A DNA stretch of 64,000 bases. Source: an uncultured Bacteroidota bacterium. Its GTDB lineage: Bacteria; Bacteroidota; Bacteroidia; Chitinophagales; Chitinophagaceae. The stretch lies in assembly GCA_903835005.1 (NCBI GenBank), contig CAILLK010000042.1:1-64000 (forward strand). The letters run 5' to 3'. The position numbers and the translations under genes were made by a program. The notes under the pieces are model-generated. The model searched no databases. It worked only from the letters and a program-made list of their open reading frames with translations, and was not told the DNA's origin. Position 1 is the stretch's first letter. Every line of letters starts with the position of its first letter. Positions 35,009-42,871 of this stretch are shown piece by piece.

Positions 35009-36919
35009 TCATTTAAACAATTCTTCTTTACTCCTGGGTTTCTGGCTGTCGAGCCATTTAAACTTGCTGAGTTTCATATTGGGCAGGTCGGCCTTTTCGA
35101 GCGGGGTTAATACATGTTTGGGCTCTTTATCAAATTTTATGTTCTTCATTTTCTGATCGGCAAAATAAATGAACATACGCATACTGTTGCCCTGGTCTAC
35201 ATCCATATAGGCGCCCTTCTCATCTTTTACATAATAGATACATTGGGCATCCGGTTTCACAATGATTTGTTTTACTGCACCACTATCGAAGAAAGCGGTC
35301 AGTGTTTTTCCCTTCACCTGGTCCCACAGGTGCGCTTTTTCCGGCCCAGATTGCGATGCCACAAACGCATTATTAGGCACATACATTTTGCGGAGTGTAG
35401 CGCTGTCCAGTTGCAACAGTATGGTGTCTCCGGTTATCTGACTTTTATGCGACCATACTATAGGGTTAATCATCATTCTTATCAGGGAGTCGGCGCGTGT
35501 ATAGCACACACTGTCGCACTTGCCCTGCATCGAGTCTGAGAAAAGGAGCACATGGTGGTACCCGATGAAATAAAGCGGCGCCGTGGTATCGGCAGTTGCA
35601 GAGTCGGCGGTTGCAACCTTCATCATTTCCACCGATTCTTTTTTATTCTTTTTGCCCTTCTTCTTTTCCTCCTTCTTCGTCACCGGCAGTGTCTTATGTT
35701 TTACTTTTTCCACATAGCCGGTATCGCCCGCCGATAGCGGCACATGGTACCGGGTACTTGCCACCGGCACAGGCAGATCATACGCCACTTCTTCTACACT
35801 ATCTTTAGCACTTTTTAATCCGGAACCTTGCCTGCCTCCATGTTGGTTTAAAACCCGCAAACTATCATTTCCCAGGATACCGCTATCTGCTACCGGCTGA
35901 CGACTGACGGCTAAGGACTGACTACTCTTCACCATTGGTGCCGAATAAAAAGTATCGGCACGCATATAAAGTGTATCCTTGCCATTCACCTGTTCCAGTA
36001 CCGGTTTGCTGGTAGCCCAGAGCTTCCGCTGTTTCTGGTAATACTCCGCCCTGCCGCAAAACAGCCTTGAGTGGTGGCCTGTATCAATTGTAATGACCCT
36101 GCCCGTGAAACTACTTATTGCGAGGCCATACCCGGTCTGCCGGTCATAATTCAGTATCGAATCGCTTTCTATATACTGACCATTGTTCCATATGCCCGAA
36201 AAGCCCTTGAAATGCGCCTTGCCCAGCTTGCCGTCATACCATCCGTCGGATGTCTCAAGCACAGAGCGGCCACTATCCCTTGTTACCACCGAATGGGCAT
36301 AAAAGTTAGTCACCTTAGATTCGGTATTATACTCCACATCCTCACTCTTAATATGGTATTGCGTATCTATAATAACAACGTTGTGTTTAAAGCGGGCTTG
36401 CTTCAGGGGGATGTTATATTCGCCGGTTCTGCTTGTTACACTTGTAGAGTCGTTGTGCAATTTGCCCCCCTTGTCATAAACGGCAATTTTCTTCGCCATG
36501 TCGTAGGTAACCTCTGTACTCTCCAGGTTATTTTTGCCATCTGTCATCTGCACGTTGCCACTCATAAATGCTGTCTTAGTCCGGGTAGTATACTTCAGGT
36601 ACTCGCTTGTGCCGTGAGTGCCTCCCTGCTGTGCAATGCGCACATGGCCGAAGCCTTCAAAATTATGGGTGGTATTATTCATCAGGGCGCTGTCGCAATA
36701 CAAAGTATCGGTACCCTGCTGCAGTATCACATTCCCTTTCAGGTGGTTGTATTCTCCCGAATCAGTCTTAATTACGGTAATGGTATCCATATTTACTATC
36801 CGCACAGGCACCGTTGAGGTATCCTGCTTCTGGGCAACAGCCGGGCTGATAAAAAAAAGAAAAAATAATACCGGTAAGAGGGAAGCAGGTTGCAGGAATT
36901 TCTTAATAGTTTCTTTCAT
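35009..36919 (-). CDS. OstA/LptA-like lipopolysaccharide transport protein
   Basis: 636 residues: signal peptide (LLPVLFFLFFISPAVAQ), then OstA-type beta-jellyroll repeats (HLKGNVILQQGTDTLYCDSA, HVRIAQQ, TAFMSGNVQMTDG) that form the periplasmic LPS slide of LptA and the N-domain of LptD. A long linker from ~340 is rich in Ser, Lys and Glu (KKEEKKKGKKNKK), followed by a second OstA-like part (~450-600). The linker includes SQSLAVSRQPVADS, which is the translation of a short heptad DNA repeat and probably an insertion. It lies just upstream of the MlaD-type gene's strand-mate, a common envelope-gene grouping. Confidence 0.8.
   Translation of the reverse strand: MKETIKKFLQPASLLPVLFFLFFISPAVAQKQDTSTVPVRIVNMDTITVIKTDSGEYNHLKGNVILQQGTDTLYCDSALMNNTTHNFEGFGHVRIAQQGGTHGTSEYLKYTTRTKTAFMSGNVQMTDGKNNLESTEVTYDMAKKIAVYDKGGKLHNDSTSVTSRTGEYNIPLKQARFKHNVVIIDTQYHIKSEDVEYNTESKVTNFYAHSVVTRDSGRSVLETSDGWYDGKLGKAHFKGFSGIWNNGQYIESDSILNYDRQTGYGLAISSFTGRVITIDTGHHSRLFCGRAEYYQKQRKLWATSKPVLEQVNGKDTLYMRADTFYSAPMVKSSQSLAVSRQPVADSGILGNDSLRVLNQHGGRQGSGLKSAKDSVEEVAYDLPVPVASTRYHVPLSAGDTGYVEKVKHKTLPVTKKEEKKKGKKNKKESVEMMKVATADSATADTTAPLYFIGYHHVLLFSDSMQGKCDSVCYTRADSLIRMMINPIVWSHKSQITGDTILLQLDSATLRKMYVPNNAFVASQSGPEKAHLWDQVKGKTLTAFFDSGAVKQIIVKPDAQCIYYVKDEKGAYMDVDQGNSMRMFIYFADQKMKNIKFDKEPKHVLTPLEKADLPNMKLSKFKWLDSQKPRSKEELFK
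35881..35927 (-). repeat. Heptad AGTCnnn tandem repeat inside the OstA-like gene
   Basis: On the minus strand about seven 7-base units (AGTAGTC, AGTCCTT, AGCCGTC, AGTCGTC, AGCCGGT and so on) run in tandem and are translated as SQSLAVSRQPVADS. The same kind of unit occurs in intergenic DNA at 40189 and 47174. Confidence 0.6.
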
Positions 36920-37013
36920 GCTTCTTTTATTTCCGTTCTTAAACCGGATGCGATCAGAGATTCTGATGTTTCAACTGCCCGGTGTTTCTATAATCATGGC
37001 CGGATAAACCCCT

Positions 37014-37955
37014 CTATTTCTTCCTGCCAAAAAAGGAAAGGGAGATATACCGGCCCGGATGCGCTTTCATATCTGTTTCTAAACTATCGAGAGACCTGAT
37101 CGCATTATTGAGATTAATGTATAAATCCTTATTGTTGACAAGCATACCGGCCGAACCCTTGCTATTATTGATTTTATCGGCAATTTCCTTGTATTCATTA
37201 AGCGTTTCCCGGATATCTTCCACCATTTTTTCAATATGCGTATTGTTTAAATGATTGGTTATGCTGCTAACATTGGTGAGTATATGATTAATGGTGTCGT
37301 TGTTTTTTGCCAGGTTTGCTGTAATACTGGAAGCATTATGGATCATGGTATTGATCTCAACTGTTTCCTTTTTCAGATCATTTGTCAGATCGGCCAGATT
37401 GTGCGCAGTAACATTTACTGCATGCAGGGCCTCACTAATTTCCCGCTGATTCTGGGCATTCATCAGTTCATTTACCCCGGTAAGTGTGGTATCAATAGTC
37501 GAAATAGTGGTTTTAAGCTCCTTAAGCCTTGGGGTGAGTTCTGAAGATACATTGTCGAGCATTCCCCCCTCCCGCTCAGCCTTCAGTTCAGCTCCCGGCT
37601 TCAAAGTACCCGGCCCTTTCCCCGGTACCAATACAATTATTTTTGTTCCCATGATATCGGAGGAGGATATCCTGGCAATGGTACCTTCGGGCAGTTCGAG
37701 TCCTTTTGAGATATCGAGAGTGACTTTTACACCCTTGCCCTGAATCAGACTCATGGCAGATATATGCCCGACATTAAGGCCATTTACCTGGATTACAGCA
37801 GCTTTCTGAAGCCCTTCCACGTTTTCATATATACAGAAATATCCTCTGTCGTTTGAAAAAATATCAGCGCCTTTCAGAAAATAAAACCCTGCAAAGAATG
37901 TAATCAATGCTATTGTTGCCAATAACCCGATCTTCACTTCTTTAGATACACTCAT
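37014..37955 (-). CDS. MlaD/MCE-domain lipid transport protein
   Basis: 313 residues: an N-terminal membrane anchor (EVKIGLLATIALITFFAGFYFLKG), one MCE domain (~35-120; VEGLQKAAVIQVNGLNVGHI) and a long helical C-terminal part (~150-300) rich in Asn and Thr that probably forms a coiled tunnel-like oligomer. MCE proteins carry phospholipids between membranes with an MlaE/MlaF ABC partner, not seen in this window. The gene lies 94 bases before (upstream of) the OstA-like gene on the same strand, consistent with envelope lipid transport. Confidence 0.88.
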   Translation of the reverse strand: MSVSKEVKIGLLATIALITFFAGFYFLKGADIFSNDRGYFCIYENVEGLQKAAVIQVNGLNVGHISAMSLIQGKGVKVTLDISKGLELPEGTIARISSSDIMGTKIIVLVPGKGPGTLKPGAELKAEREGGMLDNVSSELTPRLKELKTTISTIDTTLTGVNELMNAQNQREISEALHAVNVTAHNLADLTNDLKKETVEINTMIHNASSITANLAKNNDTINHILTNVSSITNHLNNTHIEKMVEDIRETLNEYKEIADKINNSKGSAGMLVNNKDLYINLNNAIRSLDSLETDMKAHPGRYISLSFFGRKK

Positions 37956-38208
37956 AGTTTTTCAGATATTGGCGGCAAAAATAAGCAAAAGAAGGCACCA
38001 TAATACTTTATTGCTGATTATCAGTCTTTATCTGCTTATAGTGAACCTCAATGTATTTTATCCTGTTTTCAAATATTGACTGTCAAAAGTTACCTTTGAC
38101 CCCTGTATTCAGATAACAACCACCCAGCAGATACTGCAAACCGGATTGATTTACTGAATAAACGGCAAATTTAAATTAAAGCAACTGTATAAATTCTAAA
38201 ATAAAACC

Positions 38209-39090
38209 TTGATTTCCGTAATCATAATTAATTACAATACTTTTAACCTTACCTGCGATTGTATCGCATCGGTAATCCGCTATACCAAAGAATTGCCGTA
38301 TGAGATAATCCTGGTAGACAATGCCTCACCAAAAGATAATGCGGATGATTTCCTGGTCCGTTTTCCGGATATAACGCTGGTCAAAAGCCCCGAAAACGGG
38401 GGCTTTGCCAAGGGGAACAACCTGGGTATACAATATGCCACAGGCGATATTATACTGCTGCTTAACTCAGACACCATTCTTACGGAAGACAGCATAAGCA
38501 AAGCCGCTAACGCCCTGAACCACGACCCGCAAATGGGTGCACTTGGGGTACGACTGATATTCCCCGATGGTGTGGTGCAGTCATCGGCACGCAAGTTCCG
38601 GAGTATACGTAACGAGCTGCTTGACCTGCTCCGCCCTGTACTGATGCTGCTGCCTTACCGCAAAAGGGCCGAGCTGATGATGAACCAGTATTTTAAGGGC
38701 GATTTTAATACCTATTGCGACTGGGTAAGCGGGGCATTTATTATGTTCCGGACCTCTATTCTCCAGCAGTTGGAAGGCAATAAGCTGGATGAACGTTTTT
38801 TTATGTACAGCGAAGATGAACTGTGGTGTTACCAGTTTATGGAGCTGGGCTACCGGAATTATTACCTTGCCGATACCACCGTCATCCATCTGCTGAATGC
38901 CAGTGTAGAGCCCGCCAAACAGTTGCGCCTGCTCAAAACCTATATAAAGCACCAGATGATCATTATGGATTATGTGCATGGTAAAAACGGGTACTACTAC
39001 CTGTTTCAGGCAATATTTACAGGCAAGGAACTGTTCCGGTATTATGTAAAACTATTTCTTGATAAGGTTTTCAAATATAAGCTCAGGTAG
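38209..39090 (+). CDS. Glycosyltransferase family 2 (rhamnosyltransferase-like)
   Basis: 293 residues beginning at TTG (ISVIIINYNTFNLTCDCI). The GT-A nucleotide-binding block is IILVDNASPKDN, then ENGGFAKGNNLGI, LLLNSDTIL (the DxD-like site) and WVSGAFIMFR, which together match WbbL-type rhamnosyltransferases. It is cytoplasmic or membrane-associated and adds a sugar to a lipid-linked glycan; donor and acceptor cannot be told. It stands alone and points towards nusG with a terminator between them. Confidence 0.88.
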   Translation: MISVIIINYNTFNLTCDCIASVIRYTKELPYEIILVDNASPKDNADDFLVRFPDITLVKSPENGGFAKGNNLGIQYATGDIILLLNSDTILTEDSISKAANALNHDPQMGALGVRLIFPDGVVQSSARKFRSIRNELLDLLRPVLMLLPYRKRAELMMNQYFKGDFNTYCDWVSGAFIMFRTSILQQLEGNKLDERFFMYSEDELWCYQFMELGYRNYYLADTTVIHLLNASVEPAKQLRLLKTYIKHQMIIMDYVHGKNGYYYLFQAIFTGKELFRYYVKLFLDKVFKYKLR

Positions 39091-39192
39091 CAGCAAAGTT
39101 AATTTGGGAATAAAGACAAGCCCCCCTGTAATCTTTATTAGCGTTAAATATTGCACTCCAAACAACAAAGTGAGCCTAATATAAACCACATA

Positions 39193-39230
39193 GAAAAAGG
39201 GCCACACCGGATAGCATGGCCCTTTCAAAA
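39193..39230. terminator. Terminator between nusG and the glycosyltransferase
   Basis: A 9-bp stem AAAGGGCCA/TGGCCCTTT with a 12-base loop lies 13 bases after the nusG stop. A runs and T runs on the two sides could serve both convergent genes. Confidence 0.75.
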
Positions 39231-39242
39231 TAAAGTTATAGT

Positions 39243-39836
39243 TTAAGCTATTTTTTCTACCTGCATATAGTTCAGCTCCACAGGGGTAGCGCGGCCGAAT
39301 ATCTTTACCACCACCTTGAGTTTCTTCTTCTCCTGATTGATCTCTTCCACTGTACCGTTAAAGTCATTGAAAGGCCCGTCTATTATTTTCACGGTTTCAC
39401 CTATGATGTATGGCTCTGCATAACTGATTCCCTGCTCGCTTACCTCATCCATCTTACCAAACATCTTGTTCACCTCGCTTTTACGCAGTGACGTAGGGTG
39501 CTCTTTGCCGAGGAAGTGAATAACGCCGGTAACATTCTTCACCGCGTGAATGATGTCGTCAGTCAGTTTGCCATCAACCGCTTCCAGCAATATGTAGCCC
39601 GGGAAAAGGGTTTTCTCCCGCAATACTTTTTTGCCGTTCAGCACCTTGAATACCTTTTCTATCGGGCAAAGAACCTGCACTACTGAGTTGGTCCAGTTGT
39701 TGATCTTTACCTCTTTGTCGAGATATTCTTTTACCTTTTTTTCCTTGCCGCTGATCACACGTATCACATACCACTTGGTTTCTTTGGCAGGTTTGGCATC
39801 CTGAACCGGGATGATTTCGTTAGTTGGCTCCATCAT
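39243..39836 (-). CDS. nusG: Transcription termination/antitermination protein NusG
   Basis: 197 residues. The NGN domain (~20-125) has KWYVIRVISGKEKKV and LFPGYILLEA; the KOW domain at the C-terminus has GETVKIIDGPFNDFNGTVEEI. NusG binds RNA polymerase and links it to Rho or the ribosome. The start overlaps the secE stop as TAATGATG, so translation is coupled. The expected rplK-rplA-rplJ-rplL-rpoBC genes do not follow: a terminator and a convergent glycosyltransferase do. Confidence 0.97.
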   Translation of the reverse strand: MMEPTNEIIPVQDAKPAKETKWYVIRVISGKEKKVKEYLDKEVKINNWTNSVVQVLCPIEKVFKVLNGKKVLREKTLFPGYILLEAVDGKLTDDIIHAVKNVTGVIHFLGKEHPTSLRKSEVNKMFGKMDEVSEQGISYAEPYIIGETVKIIDGPFNDFNGTVEEINQEKKKLKVVVKIFGRATPVELNYMQVEKIA

Positions 39837-40033
39837 TATTTACCCAGCATTTTATAGATAAACTCCAATACATTTTTTGCAGCGAAATCCATACCAAAAA
39901 CCACAACAGTAACCATGCTCAGAGCAATAAGTACTATGATAGTGGTCTGCTGCAGTTCTTCCCATGAAGGCCAGGTCACCTTGTGAATCAGCTCGTCGTA
40001 AGCTTCCTGGATATAATTACCGAATTTGCTCAT
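39836..40033 (-). CDS. secE: Preprotein translocase subunit SecE
   Basis: 65 residues with the single-helix SecE form: an amphipathic start (NYIQEAYDELIHKVTWPSWEEL, with the conserved KVTWPS block) and one membrane helix (TTIIVLIALSMVTVVVFGMD). It stabilises the SecY channel. It lies between tRNA-Trp and nusG, the standard order. Confidence 0.96.
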   Translation of the reverse strand: MSKFGNYIQEAYDELIHKVTWPSWEELQQTTIIVLIALSMVTVVVFGMDFAAKNVLEFIYKMLGK

Positions 40034-40111
40034 AATCTTACCCGCAGCTGCGGGCTCATTTTAACCGTTAATAAATTACCCTCACCCTTCCGGGAACGGG
40101 TATTGATTTTG

Positions 40112-40182
40112 CACGGGCACGTGGATTCGAACCACGATCGAAGGTTTTGGAGACCTCTATTCTGCCGTTGAACTATGCCCGT
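40112..40182 (-). tRNA. tRNA-Trp (CCA)
   Basis: The minus strand folds as a 71-nt cloverleaf. The acceptor stem is ACGGGCA/TGCCCGT, the anticodon loop CTCCAAA carries CCA, and the T arm is GTGGTTCGAATCCAC. The 3' CCA is not encoded. It directly precedes secE. Confidence 0.95.
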
Positions 40183-40483
40183 ATATTTTAGTCTTCAGTC
40201 GAAAGTATTTAGTCGTAAGTCAGTTGAAGAACTTCGCGGATTAATTACTCAGACATATAACTATCAAGAACTACTACCTGCAAAAAATCAAAAAGCCAAA
40301 AAGTGAAACCTTTTGACTTTTTTATTGCGGATGGCAAATGTACGGAATTTTTTGAAATGAAATGGGAATATTTTTGTTTTACCAGCCCTACCCCTCGTTT
40401 TCGCCGTTGAAGCTGTTCCTCACCATCACCTTCACGCCGTACACCAGCGAATTAGACCCTCCAGCAACGGTACCATGTAATAA
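40183..40483. other. Gene-poor gap with a short coding-like remnant
   Basis: No complete gene. It begins with the AGTC heptad repeat at 40189. At ~40385-40470 the minus strand reads a G+C-rich frame GSNSLVYGVKVMVRNSFNG ending in a stop, which looks like the C-terminus of some lost protein. I cannot assign it. A short AT-rich inverted repeat (AAAAGCCAAAAAGTGAAACCTTTT-like) lies at ~40290-40315. Confidence 0.4.
40189..40223. repeat. Intergenic heptad AGTCnnT repeat
   Basis: Five 7-base units (TAGTCTT, CAGTCGA, AAGTATT, TAGTCGT, AAGTCAG) stand in tandem 7 bases upstream of tRNA-Trp. They are the same unit type as at 35881 and 47174. Confidence 0.6.
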
Positions 40484-40513
40484 CAAAAAAGCCTCCATTA
40501 CAGAAGGCTTTCT
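40484..40513 (-). terminator. Terminator of the DGR-like cassette
   Basis: On the minus strand the stem AAGCCT/AGGCTT with a 10-base loop is followed by TTTTTTGTT. It lies just after the ORF that begins with the avd fragment. Confidence 0.6.
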
Positions 40514-40815
40514 CTTAAATGTGACCCGGATTGACATTTTATCGAACCAGTTAAAAGAATTTTGTTATGCCGTATATCCCTTAAAGGAATGGTTTGGAAT
40601 GTAATAGTAACAAAAGGGAAATTAAGGATGATAATGGAAAGGAGAACCTTCTTAAAAATGGTTCGATGTTGAAAAAAAATTTTCGCGTTGTAAGTGATAG
40701 ACTCCTGCCCCAATGTATATTTATATTGCCTGCTAAAATCTCTGGTACATTCAAATATTTTAAGGATTAACTGATACGTGTTTTTATACACAGGCAGTTC
40801 ATAATACAACGCCAT
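40498..40815 (-). pseudogene. avd: Truncated avd (DGR accessory protein)
   Basis: The first ~38 codons (ELPVYKNTYQLILKIFECTR, DFSRQYKYTLGQ) match helix 1 of Avd, the four-helix-bundle accessory protein of diversity-generating retroelements, which binds the reverse transcriptase. From about base 40703 the frame continues as an unrelated, T-rich sequence and stops at 40498, so the remaining three helices are missing. The normal DGR order target gene, hairpin, avd is kept upstream. No template repeat or reverse transcriptase follows. It may simply mark the 3' edge of a copied target cassette. Confidence 0.7.
40521..40549. repeat. Partial copy of the tRNA-Arg 3' end
   Basis: GTGACCCGGATTG followed after a few bases by TCGAACCA repeats the tRNA-Arg sequence at 41612-41635, with a 5-base length difference in between. 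It lies inside the avd-remnant ORF and looks like an attachment-site scar. Confidence 0.6.
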
Positions 40816-40829
40816 TTTTTTGAAATTTT

Positions 40830-40844
40830 TACCGCTTCGCGGTA
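40830..40844. other. Hairpin after the variable repeat (candidate DGR homing element)
   Basis: TACCGC-TTC-GCGGTA is a perfect 6-bp stem with a 3-base loop, 23 bases after the target gene's stop and 14 before the avd start. Diversity-generating retroelements carry a DNA hairpin just downstream of the variable repeat that helps homing. Position and size fit that role. A protein-binding site or an mRNA structure are alternatives. Confidence 0.5.
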
Positions 40845-40867
40845 TTTCTTTTTAAATAGTTAAATTA

Positions 40868-41365
40868 TTAAAAAGCCCGCAAAGCACGCACGTAGCTTGC
40901 GAATTCCTTGTCGAAGGGGGTCTGGGTGCCACCGGCGAAGTCCTCGAACCACACGAACATGAAGTCGGCCTCACTCGAACTCCAATAGAAGCCACTGGCA
41001 AAACCACCTATTTCGGCTTGATTAATGTATAATTTATTTAATTCATCTTTGCTGGGCAAATACCAATCGGTGTTGCCACCACCTGTGTAGCTCCTTGCCA
41101 CTATGGCAGCATAGCTGCCTGCCCCCTGATTGGCTATAATAGCCATCGTATTTGAAAGTCCAGTTCCAATAGCAGTACCTGTAGCATAGGTATTAGTGTA
41201 GCTCCCGTTATACCATTGCACACCTGTACTCTGGTCGCCTGAGGCAGCTATCAGTCCATGTTGTACTGCCGGATCATATCCCGGATCACCGGATTGTAGC
41301 AGGTACGCAATTTTTCCACCGCCATAACTTTGACCTATGGTTAGTGTTGTTGTGGTTTGCTTCAT
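40868..41365 (-). CDS. DGR target protein with C-type-lectin-like (DUF1566) fold
   Basis: 165 residues without signal peptide. The N-terminal half has TLTIGQSYGGGKIAYLL and the C-terminal half GGNTDWYLPSKDELNKLY, GFASGFYWSSSE and VRALRAF, the DUF1566/Lcl pattern used by DGR variable proteins. The stretch between WSSSE and SYVRALRAF is rich in codons ending in C (TTC six times, GAC three times, ACC, CCC), as expected when AAC codons of a template are rewritten by adenine mutagenesis. The protein would bind a ligand through this variable face. It is followed by a hairpin and a truncated avd. A weak -7 box (TATTTTTG) lies ~60 bases upstream. Confidence 0.75.
   Translation of the reverse strand: MKQTTTTLTIGQSYGGGKIAYLLQSGDPGYDPAVQHGLIAASGDQSTGVQWYNGSYTNTYATGTAIGTGLSNTMAIIANQGAGSYAAIVARSYTGGGNTDWYLPSKDELNKLYINQAEIGGFASGFYWSSSEADFMFVWFEDFAGGTQTPFDKEFASYVRALRAF
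40871..40990 (-). repeat. Putative DGR variable repeat (VR)
   Basis: The last 40 codons of the target gene. Flanking invariant parts (TTCTATTGGAGTTCGAGT at the start, TACGTGCGTGCT near the end) bracket about 25 codons with very skewed NNC use. Which adenines vary can only be shown with the template repeat, which is not in the window. Confidence 0.6.
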
Positions 41366-41568
41366 AAAAACTATTTTGGTTTTAAAAATACTACTGGGGT
41401 TTCAAAAATACTATTTTCTAATAAAAAATACCTCCACATATAAATAACATTAATTATTCCGCCATGCAGTTTATCCTCCGGATATTAGCCATATAAATAC
41501 ATGGAATATTACAACAGAGAAAAAGTCATCAACGGTGAATAGCAAGACAATACTCCCACGCGCAGGCA

Positions 41569-41608
41569 TAAAAAAGCCCGTAAGTGCTTTAAAGTGCTCT
41601 TACGGGCC
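41569..41608 (-). terminator. Terminator of tRNA-Arg
   Basis: Stem GCCCGTAAG/CTTACGGGC with a 14-base loop and TTTTTT on the minus strand, 5 bases after the tRNA 3' end. Confidence 0.85.
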
Positions 41609-41612
41609 GAAG

Positions 41613-41686
41613 TGACCCGGATTGGATTCGAACCAATGACCCCCAGCTTAGAAGGCTGGTGCTCTATCCAGCTGAGCTACCGGGCC
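41613..41686 (-). tRNA. tRNA-Arg (TCT)
   Basis: A 74-nt cloverleaf: acceptor GGCCCGG/CCGGGTC, D arm GCTCAGCTGGATAGAGC, anticodon loop CTTCTAA with TCT, T arm TTGGTTCGAATCCAA. The 3' CCA is not encoded. Its 3' end is partly repeated at 40521, which suggests use as an integration site. Confidence 0.95.
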
Positions 41687-41741
41687 GGCCGCTCAACAAA
41701 AAGTGTGCAAAGTTACGTAAAAAATACAATGATTCCAGCCA

Positions 41742-42653
41742 TTATTTCGGTTGGTCGCCTGGCGCTTCTCCATCCTTCAGTATGGTTACCGGTATCAGGT
41801 CCAGCACATAGTTCCAGGTATTATTGTCCCACTTCATACCATCATACTGGCCGCTGGGCACAAAGGTATACTTGCGGTGCGGGTCGTTCATCTGCGAAAC
41901 CAGGTGGTCGAAAACAATCATCTTATGCTCATCGTTCCAGTTCATAGACACCTGCACATCTTTCTTATACTCCAGTATAAACCTGTTCACCCTGTGCCCC
42001 GGAAAGTTGTGTGAGGATACACCGAAAATGGGCGCCCCGAAAACCACATGGTTATCTTCAAAGTACATTGCATCGAGCAATTTTTTGTTGCTGATAGAAG
42101 ATGAACCATTGTAACCAAACATGGTATACATTTTACGGCCGTTTATTTCCTGAGACATTATCCGGTAATATAATGCCCCGAACCATTTGCCACCGGTTAA
42201 AATACTGTCTTCAGCCCCTTTCCCCACCTCTTCCGTATAATCATTCAAGCCTATAAGCTTCAGTCTTTCTCCCGGCAGTTGAATCGCTCCGTAGTATCTT
42301 TTGGTTATGTTTGACGGCGTAATCTCCCAGTTAAAAATGCGGAAACTGCTGTCATCAGACTTAATGATATTGATAATAGTACTTAAACTGTCGAAAGGAT
42401 AAAGCCACGAATTAGGAATCTTGAGGGCATGTACAAGTTGTCTTACAAAACGTTCAGAATAACCAACCCGCAAATCAGGCAGAAATGAATCAAACATAGA
42501 GTCGGAGGTTGCGATCAGTGAATCTTCCATAATGCGGAGTTTCTCAAAATCCTGTGGCGCTAAAGTTTGAGAAAATGCCCTACCGGAGGTAGCCATCACA
42601 AATATTATAACCATGAAAAATGCCTTGTTTTTCATCATCATCCTGAATTTCAT
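41742..42653 (-). CDS. Conserved Bacteroidota protein with signal peptide, unknown
   Basis: 303 residues from the ATG at 42653; the track's TTG is six codons earlier. The signal peptide (KAFFMVIIFVMATSGRAFSQ) is followed by ~280 residues with the blocks WYFGALYYRI-like GGKWFGALYYRI, MYTMFGYNGSS and HKMIVFDHL. I know no function. Proteins of this look occur as single copies in many related genomes, which suggests a basic envelope role; that is inference. It is divergent from the Fe-S protein gene, with ~220 bases between them. Confidence 0.7.
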   Translation of the reverse strand: MKFRMMMKNKAFFMVIIFVMATSGRAFSQTLAPQDFEKLRIMEDSLIATSDSMFDSFLPDLRVGYSERFVRQLVHALKIPNSWLYPFDSLSTIINIIKSDDSSFRIFNWEITPSNITKRYYGAIQLPGERLKLIGLNDYTEEVGKGAEDSILTGGKWFGALYYRIMSQEINGRKMYTMFGYNGSSSISNKKLLDAMYFEDNHVVFGAPIFGVSSHNFPGHRVNRFILEYKKDVQVSMNWNDEHKMIVFDHLVSQMNDPHRKYTFVPSGQYDGMKWDNNTWNYVLDLIPVTILKDGEAPGDQPK

Positions 42654-42871
42654 TACTTCAAACCTAAACAATTTTTTGTTAAAGATATAATAAGGCTAAT
42701 TGAAAAGGTTAAGAAGCAAGATGCCGACCGGCCTGATAATTTAAATCAGCCCACAAATTGGAAGGAAAGAGGTCTTGGGTGGAAGATAAACAGCTACTCT
42801 GTCTATCCGCAGCAGAATATTTATGTATTTCGCTTAAAAGCTACTATTTTCGGTCTCAAATTCGCCATAGG

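Noticed and set aside
36071-36817. 248-residue plus-strand ORF
   Set aside because: It is antisense to the OstA-like gene, whose frame has signal peptide and OstA repeats.
40183-40820. Search for a DGR template repeat and reverse transcriptase downstream of avd
   Set aside because: No sequence resembling the variable repeat with A-rich codons and no ORF with a reverse-transcriptase motif was seen. The cassette ends at a terminator and the tRNA-like scar.
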